From NCBI RefSeq assembly GCF_013408095.1, contig NZ_JACBZF010000008.1:1-64000 (forward strand): a stretch of DNA of 64,000 bases, given 5' to 3'. The translations under genes and the position numbers were made by a program. Below are positions 1 to 7,577 of this stretch, piece after piece; positions within the stretch are counted from its first letter, which is position 1; each line of letters opens with the position of its first letter. This stretch comes from Novosphingobium marinum (GTDB lineage Bacteria; Pseudomonadota; Alphaproteobacteria; Sphingomonadales; Sphingomonadaceae). The notes beneath the pieces are model-generated. The model was not told the DNA's origin. It did not search any database and saw only the letters and a list, made by a program, of their open reading frames with translations.

Positions 1-60
1 GACTACTCGCTCCCTGCTCTTGCGTATCCTCAGCCATCACCACTCAGTGGCTGGCGCCGC

Positions 61-309
61 CTACCTCGACAAGGCGGCCTGCACGCCACGGTTACATAGC
101 ATCTGCATTCCGACAGGCACATTGGTCATTGCGATGGCAACGACGAACATGCAGGCAAAGTAGAACAGGAAATACTTGATCGCCCAACGAACGAATCTCA
201 AAGTCTGCACCCCTTTCGTACATAAGAATACGTCATTGTATTGAGCGAAAAAGGGAATATTCGTTGAGCTGGCTCTCGCATTGCTTGCGTAAGCTGAGGA
301 GCGGCTCAT
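61..309 (-). CDS. Possible small single-span membrane protein
   Basis: An 82-codon frame lies 69 bases downstream of the Hsp70 gene on the same strand. Its second half contains one convincing hydrophobic stretch (about residues 43-63, containing YFLFYFACMFVVAIAM), preceded by basic residues, so a product would be a single-pass inner-membrane peptide. There is no good ribosome binding site at the ATG, and an internal GTG just before the hydrophobic part is an alternative start. I recognise no family. It could be the last gene of the chaperone operon or chance. Confidence 0.3.
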   Translation of the reverse strand: MSRSSAYASNARASSTNIPFFAQYNDVFLCTKGVQTLRFVRWAIKYFLFYFACMFVVAIAMTNVPVGMQMLCNRGVQAALSR

Positions 310-378
310 TGCGGACGTTGAATATCGTTTCGTGCGTTCCGCTTGTTGAGGTGGTCCCTTGCTAGGTGCCGCACGACC

Positions 379-2892
379 TCATCTCATCAGGCTCGAAAGA
401 ATGGCAACGCCGCCGCTCTCGGATTCACTCGGCATCCGATTTCGCAAGATTGCGCCGACCACTTCCCGAACTCCCTCGATGTCCCCGCTTTCCAAACACT
501 GGTCGCCTTCTTGAACGAGGCGGTCATGGAGATTTTTGTCCAGCGCCGAGTGCCGTTCTTCTGAAAGCGTTTCAAACATGTGCAAAATGAAGCCCGGTTG
601 CTGCACCAAAGCGCGTTGGAAAATCGTTCTTGCTTGCTGCACCAACTGTCGCACTTCAGACCAATTTTTGTTGCTAATTTCCTCCCGCGCTGACCGCAGC
701 AGGGTGTTCAACCGCTCGACCGTCTCGGGATCGAAACTGTCAACTAGGTCCGCAACGCCTTCTTCAATTTGCTCGATCTCTTGCAGCAACACAGCTCGGC
801 GATGTTCCGGCGCCTCTTTGAGGCGAGCCAGTTCTTGCTGCACGTGAAGTGCCTCCTCAGTGACAGCACGTCGCGCTTCTGCATCGCTGGAATTGGACAG
901 AAGTTCATGCTGTCGAGCCACCCTACGCTGCAAGCCATCTAGCTTGGAATCGTCCCCAATCGCGGAGCGCGCATCGTTGATGGCGGCTTGCGCTTGCACC
1001 AGCTTTGCTTCGGCTAACGACCCTCCTTCTTCACCATCAAAGCGGTCCTGACCGGCTTGCGGATTGTAGAAGTTTTTCCGTTCCGAATGCACCTGAATTG
1101 ATGGAATAGAAATTTCACAACGGATGAGACCGTTGTCATCCATTTGCCAATGAATGTTCACCTCGGTGCCTGCCGCAAGGACTTGCCCCGGCTCCAAAAT
1201 ATCATCGGCGGGTATCGCGAATATGCCGATCGCCAAGTTCAGATCAGGGCTGTCAACGCCGTCAGCATGATCGTATAGTTCAACTTCAAATCGATCAGGA
1301 GTTCCGCCAACGAGCTTCTCCCGCAATTTGTACGATGTGACGCCCTCTACCGGAAGAGCGGTCCCCTTTTCGATAAGTGGGTGGAGTACATTTCGTCGTT
1401 CAGAAGCTGGGCCTTGAGCAACCTTCACCGAAACAGTTCGGGTAGCATGGATCGCCGCAGCTGTTGCCTCGGTACGGACAATTTCAACCAACTGGTCGTC
1501 GCATGCCTTTTTGCCGTCAGCTTGCTCGATCTGAACCTTGAAAACATGCTTGCCTGGCTTAGGAAGCGGAAGACTGATGGTCGCCTTTTGATCGAGGGAT
1601 GCCCATCCGGTGTCGAACCCATTTGGACCGCTGACGTTGAAGCGATACTCCCCGCCGGAAGTATCTGCCTTAATTCGAAGACGTGCATTTTCGTCAGCGG
1701 AGCGAGCCGTAAAGTCGAGCTTGGCTGTTAGTTGTCCGCCAGTGGTTGATACAGAGCCACGAGCGGCCTTCCGCTGACCTTTCTCCACACTCCAATCCCG
1801 GCTCTCGCTAAAGATTGCTGCGCCTCTGGCCACGGCTGTCATCGGATCGGTCTTATGGTCTGCGGGAATGCCAAGCTCCCGGCTTACAAGATCACGGATC
1901 ACGGGTGTCTTCGACGGTCCACCGATAAAAACAATGCGGTCAATGTCGTCATTCGAAAGTCCATTTTCCCGGAGCATTTTCCGAGAGATTTCGACCGTTT
2001 CGAGGATCCTGTCTTTGATCAACTCCTCGTATCGCAAGCGTGAAATCTCGACCTCGACATAGACGTCATTGCCCTCAAGGTCTTGAGCGCGCGCGTCATC
2101 TTCACTCAGGTAGATGACCGCTGTTTCTCGCGTGGAAAGTTCAATCTTTGCCACTTCCGCCTTCATTCTAACGACCGCAAAAAGGCGCTTGAACCGGCTG
2201 TCACGAGAAGGGTTCTCAGGCAGTTGGAAGTTCTCAGCGAGCCAAGGTCGGACAACACTATCGATAATTGTCCGGTCGAAATCCCGTCCGCCCAGCATCT
2301 TGATGCCTTCATGGGCGATGACGTTCACTGCGCCCCCGCTTGCCTCGACTAAGGCAAGGTCAAAAGTTCCCCCGCCAAGGTCGTATATGAGGAAGCGCCC
2401 GTCTCGGCGCGTAGCCCCTTCGAGGGCCGCCATCGCCGCCGCGACAGGCTCCTGCAACAATCCGACTTTTGATAAGCCCGCAGCATGTGCGGCACGAATG
2501 GTGGCCTCAGATTGCATCTGATCGAAAGCAGCCGGGATCGTAATGATAGCACCGGCAAATTCATTGCTCCCCGTTTCCGCTTCCACTTGGCGGAGGAGCT
2601 GCCGAATGATTTCGGAACTTGCTTCTTCAGGGGTGAGAGACTTGTTTGCACCTTCAAGTTCAATCGCGCTCGACGTGCCCATCAGGCGCTTGAAGCCTTG
2701 CGCCACATTGTCGGGTGACAACTCGGCTTGAGCCTGGGCCCGGGTGCCGATTGTCATATGTCCCCTGCGATCGAAGTAGATCGCGCTTGCAAGGACATCC
2801 TTGCCATCGTCGGTCTTGAAGAGTCGAAGCCCGCTATCATCGACGCCTACGACTGCCGAATTCGAGGTTCCCAGGTCAATTCCCAGATTCAT
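379..2892 (-). CDS. Hsp70-family ATPase with Ig-like insertion
   Basis: An 837-aa Hsp70 paralogue. The nucleotide-binding domain (about 1-375) shows the phosphate-1 motif GIDLGTSNS, phosphate-2 DLGGGTFDLALVE and adenosine motif FIGGPSKTP, so ATP binding and hydrolysis are expected. A beta-rich segment of about 80 residues (about 390-475), reading like an Ig/CARDB sandwich, separates it from a substrate-binding beta domain (about 490-620). A long helical, partly coiled C-terminus follows. Housekeeping DnaK lacks this insertion and ends in an acidic tail absent here. The ATG was chosen because AAGGAGA lies 9 bases upstream; the in-frame GTG at 2901 would sit directly on that site. The gene overlaps the end of the GrpE-like gene by 17 bases. 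Likely a specialised chaperone working with its two neighbours; substrate unknown. Confidence 0.9.
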   Translation of the reverse strand: MNLGIDLGTSNSAVVGVDDSGLRLFKTDDGKDVLASAIYFDRRGHMTIGTRAQAQAELSPDNVAQGFKRLMGTSSAIELEGANKSLTPEEASSEIIRQLLRQVEAETGSNEFAGAIITIPAAFDQMQSEATIRAAHAAGLSKVGLLQEPVAAAMAALEGATRRDGRFLIYDLGGGTFDLALVEASGGAVNVIAHEGIKMLGGRDFDRTIIDSVVRPWLAENFQLPENPSRDSRFKRLFAVVRMKAEVAKIELSTRETAVIYLSEDDARAQDLEGNDVYVEVEISRLRYEELIKDRILETVEISRKMLRENGLSNDDIDRIVFIGGPSKTPVIRDLVSRELGIPADHKTDPMTAVARGAAIFSESRDWSVEKGQRKAARGSVSTTGGQLTAKLDFTARSADENARLRIKADTSGGEYRFNVSGPNGFDTGWASLDQKATISLPLPKPGKHVFKVQIEQADGKKACDDQLVEIVRTEATAAAIHATRTVSVKVAQGPASERRNVLHPLIEKGTALPVEGVTSYKLREKLVGGTPDRFEVELYDHADGVDSPDLNLAIGIFAIPADDILEPGQVLAAGTEVNIHWQMDDNGLIRCEISIPSIQVHSERKNFYNPQAGQDRFDGEEGGSLAEAKLVQAQAAINDARSAIGDDSKLDGLQRRVARQHELLSNSSDAEARRAVTEEALHVQQELARLKEAPEHRRAVLLQEIEQIEEGVADLVDSFDPETVERLNTLLRSAREEISNKNWSEVRQLVQQARTIFQRALVQQPGFILHMFETLSEERHSALDKNLHDRLVQEGDQCLESGDIEGVREVVGAILRNRMPSESESGGVAILSSLMR

Positions 2893-3256
2893 TGACTTCA
2901 CTCTCCTTCAACATGACCTGTGCATTTTGAACCACCTTGCCGTGCATGATAACGGCAGGTTCGATCGCCGATTCAACTTCCAATCTCTCTGCATTGCTGA
3001 AATCATCCGCGTTGACCGCAATCGCCGGCAATTCCGGTCCGAACTGTGCACCTTCAAATGTTAGAAGTTCGATCCCAAGCACGTCCAGATGGTTCTCTAG
3101 GCGGGTCGCTGAGAAGCGAACCTGTGCGCCAGCCCGCTTCCGCCGATCTTCGGGCAGCGATTTCATCATGCGTTCGCACACCTTCAGTAGCTTCCAATAA
3201 TCTACAGCCAACTCGGCTGCTGTCGGGTTCTCGCCCTCGTTCAAGTCAGTACCCAT
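2876..3256 (-). CDS. GrpE-like nucleotide exchange factor
   Basis: A 126-aa protein. The C-terminal half resembles the GrpE beta domain: LDVLGIELLTFEGAQFGPEL followed by an IEPAVIMHGKVVQNAQVML-type strand, matching the GrpE pattern of an EG...F.P element and then GKV...A.V. The N-terminal helical part is much shorter than the long GrpE coiled coil, so it may not dimerise in the same way. The second ATG was chosen because GGAGAGG precedes it by 4-5 bases; the upstream ATG overlaps that site. It overlaps both neighbours (11 and 17 bases), indicating coupled translation. The inferred role is ADP release from the adjacent Hsp70. Confidence 0.7.
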   Translation of the reverse strand: MGTDLNEGENPTAAELAVDYWKLLKVCERMMKSLPEDRRKRAGAQVRFSATRLENHLDVLGIELLTFEGAQFGPELPAIAVNADDFSNAERLEVESAIEPAVIMHGKVVQNAQVMLKESEVNESGN

Positions 3257-5342
3257 CGGCCTCTCCATAGGGATTCAAAGGATCGGCCGAGTCATCAGAC
3301 TCGCTGCTGTCGGTGCCGAAGTTATAGCCATTCGATGTGTCATCATTGTCGGTCCCAATGCCGGGGTAGGTCGGCTGGCGATAGCTCGGGGTTGCATCGC
3401 CAGGGCCCACAATTGCCGCTGCATCCGTGTTCAACTGATCTCGAACTTGGTCGATTTCCGACCGGACAGTCGCCATATCTCGATGGTCATATTGAAAACT
3501 GCCGCAGCGAGAATTGTAGTCTGTGATTGCCGCATTGAAATTTGACTGCTGCTGAAAACTATCAACCATCGAGCGCGCAGCATCCAATCGCTCGCCTTGC
3601 AGAATGCAGTATCGCAACTGAGGAAGGGATAACGTGCCACCGCCGAAGGATGGGGCGATTTCTTCCTGCTCATCCGCCGAGGTGTCGGTTGGAAACGACG
3701 GGGCCGCCACCCCGCTATCGGCAGGCATCTCGACAGAATCCGACATTGGTTCGTAACTGTAATCGGGATCGTAGCTTGAGGGCTTGTCATCGCTAAAAAC
3801 GAGAAATCCAATCACTAAGGCAGCGATGCCGCCCCAGACAAATTGAGACGTCCTTCGCGAACGGATTTTCTCTTCAATAATCTGGTTGATATTTCGCAGA
3901 TCGGCGACTTCAGACCCTGAAGCGAGCGTAAGCAATTCAGAGCAGATTTCCTTTGCCCTTTTCCATTCGCCGCCCTTCATCGCGCTTTGCAAATGCTGCA
4001 TTCCAAGATTTTTCGCCAGTTCTCGGTCATCGTCTGCAATCTGCGCATTCACTTCTGGGGAGAACCAGCGGCCATCCGATGCCAGAAATGCGGTGAGCGA
4101 CTTTGCGTTGAGAATGTCTTGACGCTCGTTGAAAAGCTCCACCGCCAATCCTCGCAGAATTCGGGCACCATCGTCCCGCAGTTCAATGGGAAGGTCAGGC
4201 GTCAGGAGGCCATCAAAGCTCTTGCGAATTCTTCCGATCGGGTCAGGGGCGCTAGTGACGAAACCATGTTTCGTTAAGTGCTTGCTCGTCCAATACAGGT
4301 CGTTTCGTGCTTCAGCCACCGCATCGACAAGTGGAGCTAGAACCTTGGCCTTGGCGCTATGCTCCAGAATTTCATCGAGCGTTTCGGAATCCTCGCGAAG
4401 CTGGGTCTGAGCGGAGGGTAGCTCCGCAAAAATGCTCTCCGCTAGGCGAGTAATGCGGGCTGCGTCAGCGTGACGGGCTTCTTCGTTTGCGAGAGCCAAT
4501 GAATGTGATCGGACCTTTTCGTAAAGCTCCTGAGAATGCAGTTCGTCAGCACCTTTGGTTTGGCTGGCTAATTGCAGCGGCTGCGCCAGCCTATCCCAGC
4601 TTGAAAGCTCGTTCTCAAAGTCACTGAAAGCTTTCTCGGAACCAGAACGAACGAAATCTTGGAGACTCTCCAAACTGCGATCTGCGGCATTCGCAAGAGC
4701 GCCACTCGTATGCTGCGTGTAAGACGCCACCAGAGCGGTTGCAAATTTCTCTCCTACCCGATCAGTTGGAATGATTTCGGCTTCGAGGAGATCAGTGAAT
4801 ACAGCGGGGAGGTCTGAATTGCCGTCGAGAAGTCCGATCGTTTTCTCCGCGTGGGCGTGGCGGAGCCGATCGAGGCCTCGCCCAACGTCGGTTTCCGATA
4901 CGCTGCCGAAGTCGGATATTGAACGAGCCTCGTTAATCTGGAGCCAGATGTCATGGGGAGTTATTCCACTCCAGCAGTCCAGCAAGTTCATTGTGAGTGA
5001 CCGACACGCAGCAGTGTCCTTGCAGCGACCCATCGCTTCTATGAGCGAGTTTGCTTTCGCAACACCTTGCGTTGATTCCGCAACCTCGAACCATTGCTCG
5101 AACGCCTTCGATGTCAGAGCCTTACGCGCTTCTGCCGGACGCAGTTCAAGGAGATAGCCTAATTCAGCGGTCACCCTCTCGTTAGGAGTGAAGAGTGCCT
5201 GCCTGGCGAGATTCAGGCGGCGCTCTTCGTTGACGTCATGAGCATCGAGCAAGGCGTCTTCGAACGCTTCATTGACATCTGCCTTCGTTGACCTGGGTGT
5301 GACACCAAGGACAACGAACGGATTTTCTCGCAAATCAAACAC
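3246..5342 (-). CDS. Membrane-anchored J-domain-like co-chaperone
   Basis: A 698-aa first gene of the operon. Residues 7-65 look like a J domain (NPFVVLGVTPRSTKADVNEA, then a helix ending near ERVTAELGYL), but the catalytic HPD loop is not visible; the corresponding place reads DAHD. A long helical region follows to about residue 498, then one transmembrane helix (about 501-518, FVWGGIAALVIGFLVF). After an acidic low-complexity linker comes a short domain (about 573-635) with two cysteines in QLRYC and NSRCGSF, and then a disordered Ser/Asp/Tyr-rich tail. The predicted topology is J-like part in the cytoplasm and cysteine domain in the periplasm. Start is GTG with GGGGGAA 9 bases upstream; the only nearby ATG codons are out of frame. 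It presumably recruits the neighbouring Hsp70 to a membrane site. Confidence 0.8.
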   Translation of the reverse strand: MFDLRENPFVVLGVTPRSTKADVNEAFEDALLDAHDVNEERRLNLARQALFTPNERVTAELGYLLELRPAEARKALTSKAFEQWFEVAESTQGVAKANSLIEAMGRCKDTAACRSLTMNLLDCWSGITPHDIWLQINEARSISDFGSVSETDVGRGLDRLRHAHAEKTIGLLDGNSDLPAVFTDLLEAEIIPTDRVGEKFATALVASYTQHTSGALANAADRSLESLQDFVRSGSEKAFSDFENELSSWDRLAQPLQLASQTKGADELHSQELYEKVRSHSLALANEEARHADAARITRLAESIFAELPSAQTQLREDSETLDEILEHSAKAKVLAPLVDAVAEARNDLYWTSKHLTKHGFVTSAPDPIGRIRKSFDGLLTPDLPIELRDDGARILRGLAVELFNERQDILNAKSLTAFLASDGRWFSPEVNAQIADDDRELAKNLGMQHLQSAMKGGEWKRAKEICSELLTLASGSEVADLRNINQIIEEKIRSRRTSQFVWGGIAALVIGFLVFSDDKPSSYDPDYSYEPMSDSVEMPADSGVAAPSFPTDTSADEQEEIAPSFGGGTLSLPQLRYCILQGERLDAARSMVDSFQQQSNFNAAITDYNSRCGSFQYDHRDMATVRSEIDQVRDQLNTDAAAIVGPGDATPSYRQPTYPGIGTDNDDTSNGYNFGTDSSESDDSADPLNPYGEADGY

Positions 5343-5524
5343 AAAGAACGTTCCCCCTCAAGGTCGCTCGGGGCCGAACAATGGGAGACCCATTTTCAGT
5401 TGTAAAGGCGCGAAAATTTCGTTTGCAGATATGCACATCCATCGACAAAGTCACGACGCTCCCCATTCAATGCGTCTCCGCGCGACTGTGTTACATCGAC
5501 TGTCTTACTTAATGAGGTTAAGAA

Positions 5525-6169
5525 ATGGGTTGGCTTAGCAAATTATTTGGTCAGTCTGAAAAGTCACCTCCCAGAGAGATTCAGCAAGTCTTCGAGAAGA
5601 TGCGAAGATTATTGGACGACGATGCGGCCCAAATCGCCATGATTGGCGAGCCTATCGCCTCAATGATCAATAGAGGGCTCGACTGCGACCAGTTGCCCGA
5701 TAGCAAAGGCCGTTTCGGCTTGGAGGTCACTAACCCGATTCCGGTAAACGGGCCGATCGGAGAATTGGCATATCTCTCGAAGTTGAGAACTTCGAGTGGT
5801 GAGCGACTGCTGTTCCATCGCATCGGTTCGCAGGGCACCGTCGATATTTTTGAGGCGGTCGATTTTCGCGGTAGAGAATGGTTCGTCCTGTACCTTGACA
5901 TGTACCATCCCCGGAAGTCGCGTCTTGCACCTACTGGCCTCTCGCTCAGCGATGAAACAAGCCAATTCACCGGCTTCACCAGCAACTGTCCGGATTTTCC
6001 GCGCGGATTTCCTGCTGAGAAGGCCAAGAACTCAGAGAGCGGTCTGAACATGCTCTATGCTCCGCTCCGAACAATCGAGGAGGCCTTGTATCGCTCGAAC
6101 TTTGATCGGCCCGGTGCCCACATTGAGGAATTACGTAAGAGCAATGCAAAACTGTCATTCAAGCTCTGA
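5525..6169 (+). CDS. Conserved hypothetical protein, divergent from chaperone operon
   Basis: A 214-aa soluble protein with no signal peptide or membrane segment. Its N-terminus is amphipathic (MGWLSKLFG) and followed by a helix. Residues about 60-145 form a mixed alpha/beta core with NPIPVNGPIGELAYLSKL, LLFHRIGS and FVLYLDMYHPRKSRLAP, which I recall as recurring in uncharacterised bacterial proteins of about 200 aa without an assigned function. GAGG precedes the ATG by 7-8 bases. It is divergent from the J/GrpE/Hsp70 operon across a 182-base gap, so both may share control and the protein may be a partner or client. No function is assigned. Confidence 0.7.
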   Translation: MGWLSKLFGQSEKSPPREIQQVFEKMRRLLDDDAAQIAMIGEPIASMINRGLDCDQLPDSKGRFGLEVTNPIPVNGPIGELAYLSKLRTSSGERLLFHRIGSQGTVDIFEAVDFRGREWFVLYLDMYHPRKSRLAPTGLSLSDETSQFTGFTSNCPDFPRGFPAEKAKNSESGLNMLYAPLRTIEEALYRSNFDRPGAHIEELRKSNAKLSFKL

Positions 6170-6476
6170 TCTGGCGGAAACCCAATCACTCAACGATGAG
6201 GTGCGCCAAATTCGGTACTGCTGGCGCGGAAAACCGTTGTTGCAATTGCAACTCTCAGCGTTTCGGGCGCACAATCGAGCCGGACGAAAATATTTCTGTA
6301 CCGAATGCGGCTGAGCAATTTGTCCGCCAAAGTCTCTAACCGTCCATAGACGCTTCAATTCCGGCAAATCGTTGAAGATTTGCCGGATTTGCAACTCGGA
6401 TTGACCCTTGTGTTGCGTTAGAAAGTTCTCATTATGTTCCATTGAGGGGCTGCCAATGTCAAAGTGAGAACGCCCA
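6170..6476. other. Gene-poor stretch between the 214-aa gene and the AlpA-type gene
   Basis: About 307 bases, rich in A and T for this genome. It holds a perfect inverted repeat (6360-6387), the upstream copy of a 21-bp duplication, and a GAGGGG motif with a three-codon reading frame in front of the alpA-like gene. A weak frame overlapping the end of the previous gene ends in KYFCTECG but has no convincing start or family. Confidence 0.5.
6360..6387. terminator. Perfect 11-bp hairpin, candidate terminator
   Basis: TCCGGCAAATC (6360-6370) pairs perfectly with GATTTGCCGGA (6377-6387) around a GTTGAA loop and is followed by TTTG. It could end transcription of the 5525-6169 gene, although it lies 190 bases downstream and has only a short T run. 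Confidence 0.45.
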
Positions 6477-6494
6477 ATGTCCAACACAGAACGC
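6453..6494 (+). repeat. 21-bp tandem duplication spanning the alpA-like start codon
   Basis: Copies at 6453-6473 and 6474-6494 both begin CCAATGTC and end AGAACGC, with 17 of 21 positions identical. The second copy contains the ATG of the alpA-like gene. The first contains ATG TCA AAG TGA (6456-6467), a three-codon frame preceded by GAGGGG at 6-base spacing. The coding start thus appears duplicated. Confidence 0.7.
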
Positions 6495-6683
6495 ATCATC
6501 CGCTTGAAAACCGTGCTCGACCGCACCGGCCTTTCCCGCTCCACCATCTATCGCAAGATCGCCGAGGGGACTTTCCCGTCACAGGTGAAGATAAGCGTCC
6601 ACGGCGCAGGCTGGCATGAGTCCGCAATCAATCGCTGGATCGCCGATCCCGCTCACTATCGTGAAGAGGAACCGGCGGAGTGA
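6477..6683 (+). CDS. AlpA-family phage/island transcriptional regulator
   Basis: A 68-aa protein of the AlpA family (prophage CP4-57 regulator type). RIIRLKTVLDRTGLSRSTIY is the characteristic winged helix-turn-helix, followed by RKIAEGTFPSQVKI and GWHESAINRWI. Family members control excision and integrase genes of integrative elements. The best ribosome binding site, GAGGGG, actually precedes an upstream duplicated ATG, so translation may rely on reinitiation. The stop overlaps the GTG of the next gene by four bases. An integrase would normally be nearby and is not in this window. Confidence 0.85.
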   Translation: MSNTERIIRLKTVLDRTGLSRSTIYRKIAEGTFPSQVKISVHGAGWHESAINRWIADPAHYREEEPAE

Positions 6684-6874
6684 GCGGCCAACAATCTGTC
6701 GAGCCGATCTGCGTCCGGGTGAATGACGCTGCCCGCATGATTGGTGTCGGACGCACAAAGCTCTACGAGCTGATCTCAAATGGCGAACTCGAAACCGTCA
6801 AGATCGGCAAGGCAACGCGCATTACGACAGCCAGTTTGCACAGGTTGGTGGAGCGGCATCGGGCATTGAACTGA
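6680..6874 (+). CDS. Excisionase-type helix-turn-helix DNA-binding protein
   Basis: A 64-aa protein matching the excisionase/MerR-like HTH_17 class: VNDAARMIGVGRTKLYELIS is the recognition helix unit, and ELETVKIGKATRITTASL is the typical wing that follows. It starts at GTG, overlapping the alpA-like stop by four bases, so the two are made together. Such pairs are usual in integrative elements, where they direct excision or regulate element genes. The target is unknown. Confidence 0.8.
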   Translation: MSGQQSVEPICVRVNDAARMIGVGRTKLYELISNGELETVKIGKATRITTASLHRLVERHRALN

Positions 6875-7006
6875 CCAAGCCGCCTATTCCCAATTGGACA
6901 GTGTCGGCACGTGCCATTATGTTGCGATCAGGCGCTCTGCGAACCGCCGATTTATTCAGCTTTTCAGTCAGAACGCTGAACCGAACCGCCGTTAAATGAA
7001 CGAAAA

Positions 7007-7030
7007 TGTGGGGGAGAGTGTGGGGGAAGG
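7007..7030 (+). repeat. Two tandem 12-bp G-rich units
   Basis: TGTGGGGGAGAG (7007-7018) is followed directly by TGTGGGGGAAGG (7019-7030), then a third partial start TGTG. Similar iterons occur beside integrase genes or in att regions, but here no integrase follows. Confidence 0.6.
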
Positions 7031-7442
7031 TGTGCGTTTGTTCCAAGAACAAGATTGATATCAAAGGGTTATTTTTCCTGTTCGATTCAAGCCCTGCCAC
7101 CACCGATCCCCTTTCAACAAGGCAAACGCATCTTCGGCTGCCTCTGCGGCATGTTATTGTGGCGAAGTCTAGTTGTTTGAGGTTGCAATAATCTTGTCTT
7201 GATCGTCTCGGCTATTCGAGAAGGTCCAGAATCAATTTGCAGCTGGCGGCAAAGTTCGGTCGCTCGGATTGGTTCGAGGACCGTGGCGGACAAAGGTGAT
7301 GCAACATCTCGCAACAGTGTGAAAGTGCACGTATTGAAGCGGCGGTAACAGTCGATCTTTCGCAAAAATACGTAGTTCAATCAAAACAGATTGTTATTTC
7401 GTTGGGCAGGTGCAAATGTGTCGCGCAATCATCTGCAGGCAC

Positions 7443-7452
7443 ATGACGTCAT
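7443..7452. promoter_or_regulatory. Palindrome ATGACGTCAT, possible operator
   Basis: A perfect 10-bp palindrome lies 126 bases upstream of the chosen start of the 2,112-aa gene, with a related half (CACATGATG) shortly after. It may be a regulator site for that gene. The assignment rests on symmetry and position only. Confidence 0.3.
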
Positions 7453-7577
7453 CACTCACATGATGTTTCGCCGTCGGCCGATGGGGCGGTGCGGATATGG
7501 GCATCCGTGCGCGGTCGGGAGAGGACGGCGTGCTGCGCCTCCTTCCCTGGCGAAAGTCAAACAGGGGAGTTCGAGCC

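Larger units (their letters stand above)
6875..7577. other. 700-bp gene-free stretch at the island edge
   Basis: No convincing gene is seen; the frames present lack families and ribosome binding sites. Visible structure: two tandem 12-bp G-rich units (7007-7030), a segment resembling a tRNA T-loop and 3' end (about 7079-7105, containing TTCGATT and CCACCACCG), and a 10-bp palindrome at 7443-7452. Base composition changes from the AT-richer island to the GC-rich chromosome here, so this may be an attachment junction. It must also hold the promoter of the large downstream gene. Confidence 0.5.

Noticed and set aside
6144..6314. 56-codon frame ending KYFCTECG
   Set aside because: The ending suggests a zinc ribbon, but only one CxxC is present, the frame overlaps the previous gene and no ribosome binding site is convincing. 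It could be the remnant of a larger gene.
6155..6547. 130-codon minus-strand frame
   Set aside because: It lies antisense to the alpA-like gene and the hairpin region; no family and no start signal.
7079..7105. Possible tRNA gene
   Set aside because: Only a T-loop-like TTCGATT and a CCACC end are seen; flanking bases do not form a T stem and no acceptor or anticodon arm exists. It is kept only as a possible attachment remnant.
7114..7380. 88-codon minus-strand frame in the island edge
   Set aside because: No family, no ribosome binding site and unusual composition; judged to be chance in a gene-free stretch.
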